DNA of 34,229 nt from Desulfobacterales bacterium (GCA_030616475.1 JAUWXF010000023.1:1-34229), one strand, 5' to 3'; counted from the first letter of the stretch, positions 18,501 to 26,267 are shown. The notes: generated by a model from the sequence alone, not told the origin. Program-made: numbers and translations.

Positions 18501-19749
18501 AATGGATTCTGGGTACAGCATTTTCCCCGTAGAATTGGGTGGAGAATATAGGGCAAAAAAGGCTAAAGAACTTTTCGGAATGACCTTGGCTTCTGAAATG
18601 ATCGCTGAAGAAGTGATACCAGGGGAAGGTGCTTTTGAAAAAACTCAAGAATGGCAGAAAAGGTTTGAAAGACTCAGCCCCATACTTCTCGCAAGATTAA
18701 GCAAGGATAGGCCTGAAAGCCGGACAAAAGATCAGGAGTTTTTTAGGTCTCTGAAACTCTTAGCAGTAAAGAACCTTAAGAAAAAGTTCAAGCTGCTGAA
18801 TACAGAAGATTTGCTGTTTGAAGAGGAGCCCTCAGCATGCTGGTCAAGTTCTAATAACACTATCTACATGAATCCCAATAGCGCAGAAAGAAGCTTGTGG
18901 TCAGGATTGGCTGAATCGCTTGCACAGCGATTAGGCCAAACGTATTATGAGGCGTTTGAGAACCTACTCCTATGCGAATCAGATTCTGAGAGAATTGAAA
19001 AATTACGAAGGGTTGGGGTGCCTGAGGATGACGTTCTGTATTGTGAAAGGGTCTTAAAAGAGGAATCATCATTCCCAACGAATGGCATCGAAGACCTTAA
19101 AGGGGACGAAATAAAGGAAGAAAAACCTGTTGATAAGAAGCCAGAGGATGAAGAGATAACTGAAGGTCCACAAGATGAACCAATTGAACAGCAAATTTTA
19201 AAAGAGAGTGAGGGGGATTTCGGAGAAGGATTCCAAGAGGAACCAACAAGAGAGGTCGGTGAAATCGAAAAAGAGCCAGGTATCGATAAGCCGGGCCCAG
19301 ATGTTGATAAGCCTATAATTGATAGAACACCACCGCCTCCGAAAGAGATTAGCCAAGAGAAAAAAGAAAAAGTAGAATTGGCTGCTATGGATTGGGTTGA
19401 GCGCTATGAAAAAGAGAACAAAAGGGAGTCTAAAGACGTTTCCCAATACAATTTAGGATATGACCTTGAATCAAACGATCCCTTAACTGGCAAAAAACGT
19501 TACATTGAAGTTAAAGGCGCATGGGGACGACCTGAAAAAAGGGAAGTTACAATCAATGAATGGCGAAAAGCTATCGAATTAGGAGATAATTATTATATAT
19601 ATTATGTTCTTGGGCTTGGAGATAAGGAAGGGGAGATTAGGATCATTAAAAATCCCGCGAAAAAAATCACACCAGACGAGAAGGCATTTGATATTATACT
19701 TCCAAGACATTTAGCAGATAAGATTATACCAATCAAAAAGAAGGAATAA
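15541..19749 (+). CDS. Large sacsin/HSP90-like (GHKL) ATPase with C-terminal DUF3883 domain
   Basis: A 1402-aa protein. The N-terminus has a Bergerat-fold ATP site of sacsin/NO VEIN type: N-box ELVQNADDA (E47, N51, D54), ANSGTPFTPEGV at 79-90, and GNKGIGFKSV at 109-118. A long central region (about 200-1160) has no motif I can name. It is followed by an acidic Pro/Glu/Asp-rich linker (about 1160-1265) and a DUF3883 domain (about 1290-1395) with GYDLES (D1308) and YIEVKG (E1323, K1325), which resembles a PD-(D/E)xK nuclease core. The architecture suggests an ATP-gated nuclease or sensor in phage defence; that function is inferred. It lies 46 bp after qatD in the same direction with an acceptable ribosome binding site (GGAAGTGAAAAATA). 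The gene looks AT-richer than hsdM and hsdR, which suggests separate origin. Confidence 0.8.
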   Translation: MINPDAVLENLRNSRLKSYQSTPGDIEEHRRAELRVAGDTAGRPLIELVQNADDAMNQASDSIDKRIKIILKNNRLMVANSGTPFTPEGVEAICNLDRSPKKDRRITIGNKGIGFKSVLTWSMKPTIHSTTFEFTFDREKSAREIGKALGGDYRPELVPLMRLPFQPSHRDDLTEQLYQEGFVTAIILPLRNESVSVSILDELDNFDPLTLLFLNSVTHLSIVTDDFERQYRVLREKSRIAIDVDGETESYRIFRSEKEIPEPISSTLPEDCRDLTHSAISIAIPENPLESYYQLFSHFPTSERCPFKFFIHGDFILDAGRKHLRGDAEKYNQWVINEIASLFVNETLASFGSNNPTVIDFLECRSPEDMESVERQIFDAFVVLIGSTEFLPAMMKPSKSVSPQMAGLAKEETINDISSLFESEIEWKNRFLIDPKWSTETRIETLIKFGGREIKKPDFVKIMVFLARPNPSWCTYALNIILKWIAEAPSWSSTYECAGDIANALKEQNLFLTTKLELRSLSSDTSPPLFLSPAEGKTIEIPSFISLDFLNPELGKDLEKAELTLFRKRLGELSRYGLHPFRPREIIEKAILPAIENTEDSNQFGPAYNKDLLIFLAQLKPNENKFEDTDPYPWFNRLRTQLTLNVCVPLENGDWLPGWKVYADKEWGAPDELMRVYEGSTDRGFLASPDDTLHSGISVEKWKVLYRYLGVAWEPKILPIKEEPGYISYYSFSNPHPTHVLEEDWGQYESYFRGNKGLSDMWRWSIKLKDSYVLDDWKNIRKDAGKSINLLRLLYKTAAFNYIAGPQKEKVKCTFKYTKISQTYSASCDSFLLWGIKHLNWLPTRGGNLLPPDKIFLEDSEVGNSLKGIVPILQIKRPQDKILKRQVEDLLEEIGIRTNWDQISIEDWKRWLNELFDIGPKFSKDHVRMAQTLYRLCLEQCQVSENTTPFSGIDVLSLSSVNQYGYRKAKEVVYLDEPRFDTIKKKLMDSGYSIFPVELGGEYRAKKAKELFGMTLASEMIAEEVIPGEGAFEKTQEWQKRFERLSPILLARLSKDRPESRTKDQEFFRSLKLLAVKNLKKKFKLLNTEDLLFEEEPSACWSSSNNTIYMNPNSAERSLWSGLAESLAQRLGQTYYEAFENLLLCESDSERIEKLRRVGVPEDDVLYCERVLKEESSFPTNGIEDLKGDEIKEEKPVDKKPEDEEITEGPQDEPIEQQILKESEGDFGEGFQEEPTREVGEIEKEPGIDKPGPDVDKPIIDRTPPPPKEISQEKKEKVELAAMDWVERYEKENKRESKDVSQYNLGYDLESNDPLTGKKRYIEVKGAWGRPEKREVTINEWRKAIELGDNYYIYYVLGLGDKEGEIRIIKNPAKKITPDEKAFDIILPRHLADKIIPIKKKE

Positions 19750-20204
19750 ATGGGTATTTTCATGAACGCTGAGGTTAGATTGGGTGGAACCATATTGAAG
19801 GCATTGGGATCTCGTTTTAACATGTCATATTTTGGCTGTTGAGAAGAAAAATAGAAATAGTGAAGGAAAATTGAGGGGTCGTTGATGTCCCTGACAATAA
19901 TGACCTCAAGAATCAATGAAGACTCGCGGATAAGGTCTCAGGGAAGAAAATAGGGGAAGCCCGTAAAATGTTGGCTTTTCGCGGTGCAACGAAATGAAGG
20001 TTCTGGGGCCTTTTATTCGAGGTTTTTGCAAGTGGGAATTGATTCATGAAATTGGTGTCATCAACTGAGGAGTCAAATCACGTGTGCAATAGGAGATCGA
20101 ACTTAGCTCCGCAATTGGTCGAGTAGTCGAGTAGTTGAGTGCCCGCCCCCCATCGCTCTCGCTCAGGCGAGGCGGGCGGGGTTGAAGGGCTTCACCGCTC
20201 GTAA
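19750..20204. other. Gap after the sacsin-like gene: decayed sequence
   Basis: A 30-codon frame begins directly on the preceding stop (ATG 19750, TGA 19840-19842; MGIFMNAEVRLGG start) behind AAGGAATAA. It could be a tiny gene or chance. The remainder has short broken frames only. A GC-rich inverted pair, GCCCGCC at about 20141-20147 and GGCGGGC at about 20171-20177, could form a hairpin and act as a weak terminator. Nothing else is supportable. Confidence 0.3.
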
Positions 20205-20420
20205 CCTCCGAAGTATGAGGGCTTTTATCTGGCATTTCCAATTTGGCCCGCGCTGCGTGCAGAATCTGAAGCAGAAGAAAAAGTGAACGCACTGCGTGCC
20301 GAATTATTGGAAAAGCCCCTCACGCCGCGTGACCAATTGCGGACCGAGGAAAAACTCTCCGCACTGCGGAGCGAATTGAGCTGGAGCCATTTTAGGGTGT
20401 TTGTAGTGTCGGACATCTAA
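20205..20420 (+). pseudogene. Remnant of a DUF1016 (YhcG-type) nuclease gene
   Basis: An open frame of 71 codons without a start codon ends TAA at 20418-20420. It reads ALRAESEAEEKVNALRAELL ... KLSALRSELSWSHFRVFVV. The LSWSHFR signature preceded by SALR is typical of the DUF1016 N-terminal domain (as in ALRRQLSWSHFRLL), found in YhcG family PD-(D/E)xK nucleases. The downstream nuclease domain is missing, and three LRAE/LRSE-coding repeats precede the motif. It is best read as a decayed fragment left in the island. The match is from memory of the motif only. Confidence 0.5.
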
Positions 20421-20435
20421 AAGGGGAGATAAATT

Positions 20436-20756
20436 ATGCTTACCGAGAAGGATGAAAAGGTACTGTCTATTCTTGCATCTTTGATTCGTCAACGCTTCTC
20501 TGATGCCCGGATCTGGGCCTTTGGGTCCCGGACGAGGGGCAAGGCAACGGAAGAGTCTGATCTGGATGTTTGTGTAGTGGTGGACAGGTTGGACGATTCA
20601 GTTGACAGGGCCATCATGGATATAGCGTGGCAGGTCGGGTTTGAGCATGACGTTATTATATCAACGGTCACATATTCACAGCAGGAATTTGAAAAAGGGC
20701 CCTGTTCTGAAAGCACCCTGGTTCAAAATGTCCTGAATGCGGGGGTGGCGGCATGA
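20436..20756 (+). CDS. MNT-type nucleotidyltransferase antitoxin
   Basis: A 106-aa minimal nucleotidyltransferase with GSRTRGKATEESDLDV (G30-S31, D42, D44) and a third acidic residue at D72 (HDVIIS), which forms the complete Pol-beta-like catalytic triad. Proteins of this type pair with HEPN proteins, and some AMP-ylate and silence the HEPN RNase. It has a strong ribosome binding site (AAGGGGAGATAAATTATG), and its stop overlaps the HEPN start by 4 bp (ATGA). It is an addiction/defence module within the R-M locus. Confidence 0.88.
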   Translation: MLTEKDEKVLSILASLIRQRFSDARIWAFGSRTRGKATEESDLDVCVVVDRLDDSVDRAIMDIAWQVGFEHDVIISTVTYSQQEFEKGPCSESTLVQNVLNAGVAA

Positions 20757-21157
20757 AGGAAGAGCGTGAAGTACTAGTTCGGTATCGACTTGAACAGGCG
20801 GAAGAATCCCTTGAGTCGGCGCTGCTTCTCATGGACAACGGGAAATATCGTCCATCCGTAAGCCGGTCCTATTACGCCATGTTCTATGCGGTTCTGGCGT
20901 TACTTGTAAAGGAAAGTCGTCATACGTCCAAACATTCGGGCGCCATTGCCATGTTTAATCGGGAGTTTGTCAAAAAAGGCATATTCGACAGGGACTTTTC
21001 CCGGTGGCTCCAGGAGGCGTTTGATTTGCGCCAGCGGGCCGACTACAGGGAGCTGTTTTCCGTTTCCTACGACCGAACAAAAAGTGTGTTGGAACATGCC
21101 AAGACTTTTGTTTCTGGAGTAAAACGGCTGATTGGAAAGACAATGAACCAGGATTGA
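20753..21157 (+). CDS. HEPN-domain protein, partner of the MNT antitoxin
   Basis: A 134-aa all-helical HEPN domain protein. Visible: the RYRLEQAEESLESALLLMD helix, the signature SVSRSYYAMFYAVLALL (about residues 35-51), HTSKHSG at 57-63, and the C-terminal DLRQRADYRE at 91-100, typical of COG1895-like HEPN proteins. Family members are RNases or inactive relatives; the catalytic RxxxxH motif is not obvious here, so RNase activity is uncertain. It is coupled to the MNT gene by a 4-bp overlap and followed by 138 bp without an intact gene before hsdR. Confidence 0.85.
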   Translation: MKEEREVLVRYRLEQAEESLESALLLMDNGKYRPSVSRSYYAMFYAVLALLVKESRHTSKHSGAIAMFNREFVKKGIFDRDFSRWLQEAFDLRQRADYRELFSVSYDRTKSVLEHAKTFVSGVKRLIGKTMNQD

Positions 21158-21295
21158 GTATGTCCACAGCCATGTAATCTGAAAGAAGGAATCCCTCCAG
21201 AAATCGGACGGTCCCTCTCAAGTTTGAACAGAAGCTTGTGTTGAACCAGTGCAGAAATGATCGAGAATTCATTAAAGAGGTAGCAAGAAGGGCAT

Positions 21296-24200
21296 ATGGC
21301 GCAATCACCTGATGAAAAGACATATGTGGAGATCCCATTTATTGAGCAATTAAAGGGGATGGGCTGGGGGCATATTGAGGGTGATATTGATGTGCCGTAC
21401 CTTACGGAGCGGGACAGCTTCCGTGATGTATTGCTGATTGCCAGATTGCGCAAGGCAATAAAAAAGATCAATCTTGATGATGAGGGAAGACCCTGGCTTG
21501 ATGATGATCGGGTCAATGAGGTGGTAAGCAGGTTAGAGCGAATAAGCGCACCCAAGTTGTTGGAAGCCAATAAGGAGGCTTATGATCTCATTGTGCAGGG
21601 GATTGAGGTGGCAGGAGACCCTGCCAGGAATGATGGAAGAGAAAAGAGCGTTGCCGTCATTGATTTTGAACACCCTGAAAGGAATGATTTCCTTGCAATC
21701 AATCAGTTCAGGGTGGATGTGCCGGGCGGAAAGACCTTTATTACCCCTGATATTGTGCTCTTTGTTAACGGGATTCCCCTTGTGGTTGTGGAATGTAAAA
21801 GCCCACAAATATCCAATCCCATGGAGGAAGGGATAAACCAACTCCTGAGATATTCCAATCAGCGGCCGGATGTGGAAGAGGATGAGGGCTGTGAACGGCT
21901 CTTTTATTACAATCAATTTGTGGTGAGTACCTTTAGGCAGGGGGCGCGGGCGGCCACGGTGGGCGCAGGGTATGAACATTACATGGAATGGAAGGATACA
22001 AGCCCTGTTCCAATGAGTGAAGTCGCCGCGCATCTGGGCAAAGACAAGCTGAACAGTCAGGAAACCCTGGTTGCCGGTATGCTGAGAAGGGAGCATCTTC
22101 TTGATATTATAAGAAACTTTATACTCTTTGATCAGGTAGAAGGGAGGCAGGTGAAGCTTAAGTGCAGGTACCAGCAGTTCCGGGCCGTGCATAAGGCCAT
22201 TCACCGTCTCAGGACAGGTGAAACAAGAAAAGAACACGGCGATGCTGATCAGCGTGGCGGCATTATCTGGCATACGCAGGGGTCGGGCAAAAGCTTTAGC
22301 ATGGTTTTCCTGGTACGTAAGATGCGGACCCTTCCTGACCTCAAGAGCTTCAAGGTCGTAATGGTTACCGACAGGATAAACCTTGAAGGGCAGTTGAAAG
22401 GGACCGCCGCCCTGACCGGTGAAACCGTTTATCGCGCGGAAAATAAGAACGATCTTGCCAGGCTCATGAAGGAAGACAGCTCCAATATTGTCTTTGCCAT
22501 GGTTCAGAAATACCAGGATCAGGAACCCCGTGCAAAGGACGACTATCAAATTCCCGATGTCCGAATGCTGAAAGCGGCTGCCCCTTCAGGCAAAAAGCAA
22601 GGTGAATACAAACTCCCTGCAAAACCGATCCTATTCCCTGTCTGGAATCTTTCTCCGGAAATACTGGTTCTTGTGGATGAAGCGCACCGGTCCCACACCA
22701 GCATGCTGCATGCCAATATCATGCGGGCCCTGCCAAATTGCGCCATGATCGGATTTACCGGAACACCCATTATCGTTGGTGGACGGAAAAAAAGGACGCA
22801 TGAAATCTTTGGCGATTACATTGACCAGTATACCATTGAGCAGTCACAAAAAGATGGCTCCACCGTAAAGATCCTTTACGAGGGCCGCAACGCAGAAGCC
22901 AGGGTTGAGGATGGAAGGACCCTGGATCAGTTCTTTGATGATATGTTCAGATCGCGTACAGAAGAAGAAAGAGAAGCCATACGGCGCAGGTACGGAACCG
23001 TGGTCAATATATTAGAGGCAAAGGATCTCATTGCCGCAAAGGCAGAGGACATGTTGCTTCACTATGCGGCAAATATTTTGCCGAACGGGTTTAAGGCCCA
23101 GGCTGTAGCGGTTAGCCGGCGGGCCGCCATCCGGTATTATGAAGCTTTTGAGAAAGCGAGAACAAAACTTCTGAAGAGACTTGAGTTGCTTGATCCGAAT
23201 CTTTTGGATCTCCCGGATGATGAGCAGAAAAACCTGGATGAAGAAACACGGTTTTTGATCATTGCCCGAAAGAATAGAGATACATTGAGGGAGCTTGAGT
23301 TTGCAGCAATTATTTCAGGGGATCATAATGATCCGCCCTCCTACAAGGACCACACGGATAAGAACAAGCATGAAATCTTAGTCGGTAAAGATGGAAGATT
23401 CAAGCAACCATTGGCCGAGGACAAGCTCGCCATCATTATTGTAAAGAGCATGCTGCTGGTTGGATTTGATGCTCCGGTGGAACAGGTCATGTATCTTGAC
23501 CGTTTTATGCAAGGGCACGAACTCCTCCAGGCCATTGCCAGGGTTAACAGGCGTTACACGGGAAAGACCCGTGGACTCGTTGTGGACTATTTTGGTGTCG
23601 GTGATCGCCTGACAGAGGCGCTGGCCATGTATTCACAGGAAGATATCAAAGGGGCACTGATCAATATCAAAGATGAACTGCCCAAATTAGACGACCGGCA
23701 CAGAAGGGTTTTAGGGCTGTTTAGCGCAAAAGGAATCGATGACATCTTGGATATTGACTCATGTGTGGATGCGTTGAGGGATGTCGAGCTGAGGGCTGAA
23801 TTTATCGTCAAGTTTGTTGAATTTGCAGAGAGCATGGACATCATACTCCCCCGTCCGGAGGCCCTGCCCTATATCTATGACATGAAGCTCCTTGGATTCG
23901 TCAACAAAACCGCAGCTAACCGTTATCGGGACTCACAACTCAACATCGCAGGGGTGGGCAACAAAGTAAAACAGTTGATTGATGAACACATCGTTGCGCA
24001 GGGCGTTGACCCAAAGGTTCCGCCTATATCCATTTTGGATAAGGATTTTGAAAAGGAAGTGGGGGCCGTCAAATCCAAGAAGTCACAGGCCCTGGAAATG
24101 GAACATGCCGCCAGGTTTCATATTGAAAAACACTATAACGAAGATCCTGCCTTTTACAAAAAGCTCAGTGAAAGATTAAAGGAGATCCTTGATGCCTTTC

Positions 24201-24583
24201 GTGACAACTGGGAAGCCCTGGCCGAAGAACTTAGAAAATTCATACGGGAAACAAGAAAGGGCCGAGAAGAAGATCAGACAGGGTTAGATCCTAAGACCCA
24301 GGCGCCATTCCTGGGAATCCTGCTCGATGAATACAGAAAAAGACCTGATGAACAGAAAATGAAGGGTTTCTGTGAAGCGGTTGTGGATATGGTGGAACAC
24401 ATCCGGCAGGAGATCAGGGTGGTTGACTTCTGGCGAAGCAGGCACGCGCAGGACCTGTTGAGAACGTGGATCATAAACGAAGTGGATGATCGCAACCTTA
24501 TCCCTTTTGAAAAACAGGAAAAGCTTGCGGATCGATTTGTGGAACTGGCAAAGGCCCTGCATTTGAGGTTGATCAAATCGTGA
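21296..24583 (+). CDS. hsdR: Type I restriction endonuclease/translocase subunit HsdR
   Basis: A 1095-aa motor and nuclease subunit. N-terminal PD-(D/E)xK site: PDIVLFVNG (D152) and VVVECKS (E166, K168). SF2 motor: Walker A TQGSGKSFSM at 327-336, VMVTDRINLEGQL, the DEAH box VDEAHRSH at 460-467, GFTGTPI at 486-492, and motif VI-like LLQAIARVNRRYTGK. The helical C-terminus should bind HsdM. Length and motif set are complete. The AAGAAGG ribosome binding site lies 6 nt before the ATG. It is separated from hsdM/hsdS by about 10.4 kb of defence genes, though it is in the same direction; the match in codon style with hsdM supports a common origin. Confidence 0.94.
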   Translation: MAQSPDEKTYVEIPFIEQLKGMGWGHIEGDIDVPYLTERDSFRDVLLIARLRKAIKKINLDDEGRPWLDDDRVNEVVSRLERISAPKLLEANKEAYDLIVQGIEVAGDPARNDGREKSVAVIDFEHPERNDFLAINQFRVDVPGGKTFITPDIVLFVNGIPLVVVECKSPQISNPMEEGINQLLRYSNQRPDVEEDEGCERLFYYNQFVVSTFRQGARAATVGAGYEHYMEWKDTSPVPMSEVAAHLGKDKLNSQETLVAGMLRREHLLDIIRNFILFDQVEGRQVKLKCRYQQFRAVHKAIHRLRTGETRKEHGDADQRGGIIWHTQGSGKSFSMVFLVRKMRTLPDLKSFKVVMVTDRINLEGQLKGTAALTGETVYRAENKNDLARLMKEDSSNIVFAMVQKYQDQEPRAKDDYQIPDVRMLKAAAPSGKKQGEYKLPAKPILFPVWNLSPEILVLVDEAHRSHTSMLHANIMRALPNCAMIGFTGTPIIVGGRKKRTHEIFGDYIDQYTIEQSQKDGSTVKILYEGRNAEARVEDGRTLDQFFDDMFRSRTEEEREAIRRRYGTVVNILEAKDLIAAKAEDMLLHYAANILPNGFKAQAVAVSRRAAIRYYEAFEKARTKLLKRLELLDPNLLDLPDDEQKNLDEETRFLIIARKNRDTLRELEFAAIISGDHNDPPSYKDHTDKNKHEILVGKDGRFKQPLAEDKLAIIIVKSMLLVGFDAPVEQVMYLDRFMQGHELLQAIARVNRRYTGKTRGLVVDYFGVGDRLTEALAMYSQEDIKGALINIKDELPKLDDRHRRVLGLFSAKGIDDILDIDSCVDALRDVELRAEFIVKFVEFAESMDIILPRPEALPYIYDMKLLGFVNKTAANRYRDSQLNIAGVGNKVKQLIDEHIVAQGVDPKVPPISILDKDFEKEVGAVKSKKSQALEMEHAARFHIEKHYNEDPAFYKKLSERLKEILDAFRDNWEALAEELRKFIRETRKGREEDQTGLDPKTQAPFLGILLDEYRKRPDEQKMKGFCEAVVDMVEHIRQEIRVVDFWRSRHAQDLLRTWIINEVDDRNLIPFEKQEKLADRFVELAKALHLRLIKS

Positions 24584-25299
24584 TCACAACGGCAAAGATG
24601 GACAGCCTTGAATATAGACTGAGGAGGTCTGACCGGAGGTCTGTCGGGATCTCCATCGAAAGGGATGGAACAGTTGTGGTGACAGCCCCCCATCAAGCAG
24701 AATTAGTTGATATCGAAAAGTTCGTTTCTGAAAAGAAAATCTGGATTTATCAGAAACTGCACCAAAAGAAGTCCCTGAACAGAGAAAAGCCAAAGAGGGA
24801 ATTCGTTAATGGCCAGGGGTTCCTCTATCTTGGCAAAAGTTATCGCTTGAAAATAGTGGATGATGTGGAAGTTAAGTCAGGAAGCTCACAGAAAGCGGCA
24901 CCGCTGCGTTTATGGCACGGCTATTTCGAGCTTGCGGAAAGTAAAAAGGCCGATGCGCGTAATCATTTTGTATCGTGGTACAGAAAGCAGATCAGAAAGC
25001 AGCTTAAAGAACGTATACCACGGTATGATAAGAGGATCGGGGTGACAGTAAAAAGCATAAGAATCTTGGACCTGGGCCATCGCTGGGCATCGTGTGGCCG
25101 AAACGGTAATATTAGTTTCAATTGGCGTTCGGTTATGGCGCCTGCCTGGGTCTTTGATTATATATTAGTTCATGAGCTAATTCACCTTATTGAGCGAACT
25201 CATACGGCTAGATTCTGGCGTGTCGTAGCCCGTGTTATGCCTGACTATGAAGAACATGCACGCTGGCTCAATGAGAATGGGGCGGATTTGGATTTATGA
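24580..25299 (+). CDS. YgjP-like (DUF45) metallopeptidase linked to type I R-M
   Basis: A 239-aa protein of the YgjP/DUF45 family. The zinc motif HELIH (H198, E199, H202) with a further His in ERTHTARFW, and the preceding DLGHRWASCGRNGNISFNWR, are the family hallmarks. Such genes are frequently found beside hsdR; a role in controlling or turning over the enzyme is possible but unproven. It starts with GTG at 24580, overlapping the hsdR stop by 4 bp; an ATG at 24598 is the alternative start. It is the last gene of the R-M locus. Confidence 0.85.
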   Translation: MITTAKMDSLEYRLRRSDRRSVGISIERDGTVVVTAPHQAELVDIEKFVSEKKIWIYQKLHQKKSLNREKPKREFVNGQGFLYLGKSYRLKIVDDVEVKSGSSQKAAPLRLWHGYFELAESKKADARNHFVSWYRKQIRKQLKERIPRYDKRIGVTVKSIRILDLGHRWASCGRNGNISFNWRSVMAPAWVFDYILVHELIHLIERTHTARFWRVVARVMPDYEEHARWLNENGADLDL

Positions 25300-25324
25300 G
25301 GCCGATTGGGGAAGTTTGGGGGAA

Positions 25325-25416
25325 GTTTGGGAACGCCCTTTAGTTTTCCAGTTTCTTAGTAATCCTTTTAGAGCCGGTTCATGATGGCAAGAAAGTCGAA
25401 GATAGAGGAATTGAGC
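25325..25416 (+). repeat. Dispersed repeat, copy 1 of 3
   Basis: It contains TTCTTAGTAATCCTTTTAGA, GCCGGTTCATGATGGCAAGA and AAGTCGAAGATAG, shared with 26364-26454 and partly with 27231-27303. The ATGATGGCAAGAAAGTC part could encode MMARKSK, which resembles the N-terminus of REP-associated (Y1, IS200-like) transposases. Here the frame closes after a few codons (TAG at 25418-25420). It is likely a remnant of such an element. Confidence 0.65.
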
Positions 25417-25532
25417 TCATAGCTCATAGCTCCCCAGTTGAATATGCGGTGCATTCCACCCCAGTACGATCTAAAAGACCTACGGGGCGGGCGGGGCAAG
25501 CATAGCTGATAGCTGGGAAGTAGGAGACATCC

Positions 25533-25610
25533 ATGGGCGGTAGATTTGGAAAATATGGCGATGCCAAAGCGCACTTGGCGGTGGTTATGGACATGTTAAA
25601 GGGCTATTGA
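25533..25610 (+). CDS. Possible 25-aa ORF or gene-start remnant
   Basis: An ATG preceded at good distance by GGAG opens a frame encoding [18 protein letters not shown] and a few more residues to a TGA at 25608-25610. The [10 protein letters not shown] start looks like the beginning of a real protein, but the rest is too short for any family I can name. It sits in a decay zone and may be a truncated gene. Confidence 0.25.
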   Translation: MGGRFGKYGDAKAHLAVVMDMLKGY

Positions 25611-25669
25611 AAAAGCGGAAGACAAGAGGGTCGCGTCTACACTATTCACAAAATGTACAAATTACAAAT

Positions 25670-26119
25670 ATGAGTCTACCTATCAATATCCATGAAGTGC
25701 TGCAGGGCCGCCCCGTGGAGTGGGAGCGGCTTGAGTTTAAACGCGGCTGGAATCCGGAGGCTGTTTTGCACACCCTGTGCGCTTTTGCAAATGACTTCCA
25801 CAACCTGGGCGGTGGCTTTGTGAGTTATTTTCCTGCGCATCCCCTTGTTGTTTCGAAAGAGACCGGACAAGTCGGGACCAAGTCGGGACCAAGTCGGGAC
25901 CAAGTTCAACTCCTTGAATTTACATTTAAAGAACGATCAATAACTGAACTTATGGAACTTTTTAAATGGCAAAACAGGACCAAGTTCAGGGCCAAGTATA
26001 TAAAACCACTTATTGATGCTGGCTGGCTGGCAATGACCATTCCTGACAAGCCGCAAAGCAGCAAACAGATATATCTAACCACGGAAGCAGGGGAAATAGC
26101 CTTAAAAGAGGTGCAGTAG
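25670..26119 (+). pseudogene. Internally deleted AlbA_2/RecG-like gene
   Basis: A 149-codon frame (ATG at 25670) joins two ends of a longer family. Residues 1-50 ([20 protein letters not shown], then [10 protein letters not shown]) match the start of AlbA_2 (Schlafen-like) domain proteins. Residues from about 55 ([56 protein letters not shown]) match the C-terminal linker and winged helix of the same family. Full-length members are about 400-500 aa, so roughly 300 central residues are absent and the reading frame is kept. An 11-bp unit GTCGGGACCAA occurs three times in tandem at 25871-25903. Probably non-functional, although a small DNA-binding product is possible. Confidence 0.65.
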
Positions 26120-26186
26120 GAAAACAGGGGATGTCCGTGAAATACCGACATCTTCGGAGTGGGAAAGGGTAGAGGGTCGGGCCCTT

Positions 26187-26250
26187 TAGAAACTTAGGGG
26201 ACGTTGTTGACTATGTTGTAGAAACTTAGGGGACGTTGTTGACTATGTTG
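26187..26250 (+). repeat. Perfect 32-bp tandem duplication
   Basis: The segment 26187-26218 (TAGAAACTTAGGGGACG at its start, ending GACTATGTTG) is repeated without change at 26219-26250. Its GGGGACGTTG core resembles other GGGGAC-type repeat ends nearby, so it is likely debris of the small repeats in this zone. Confidence 0.85.
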
Positions 26251-26267
26251 AATTGTTTAGGGAAGGC

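Noticed and set aside
21533-22549. 338-codon open frame on the minus strand
   Set aside because: It lies entirely antisense within hsdR, whose motifs are unambiguous; the translation has no recognisable domain.
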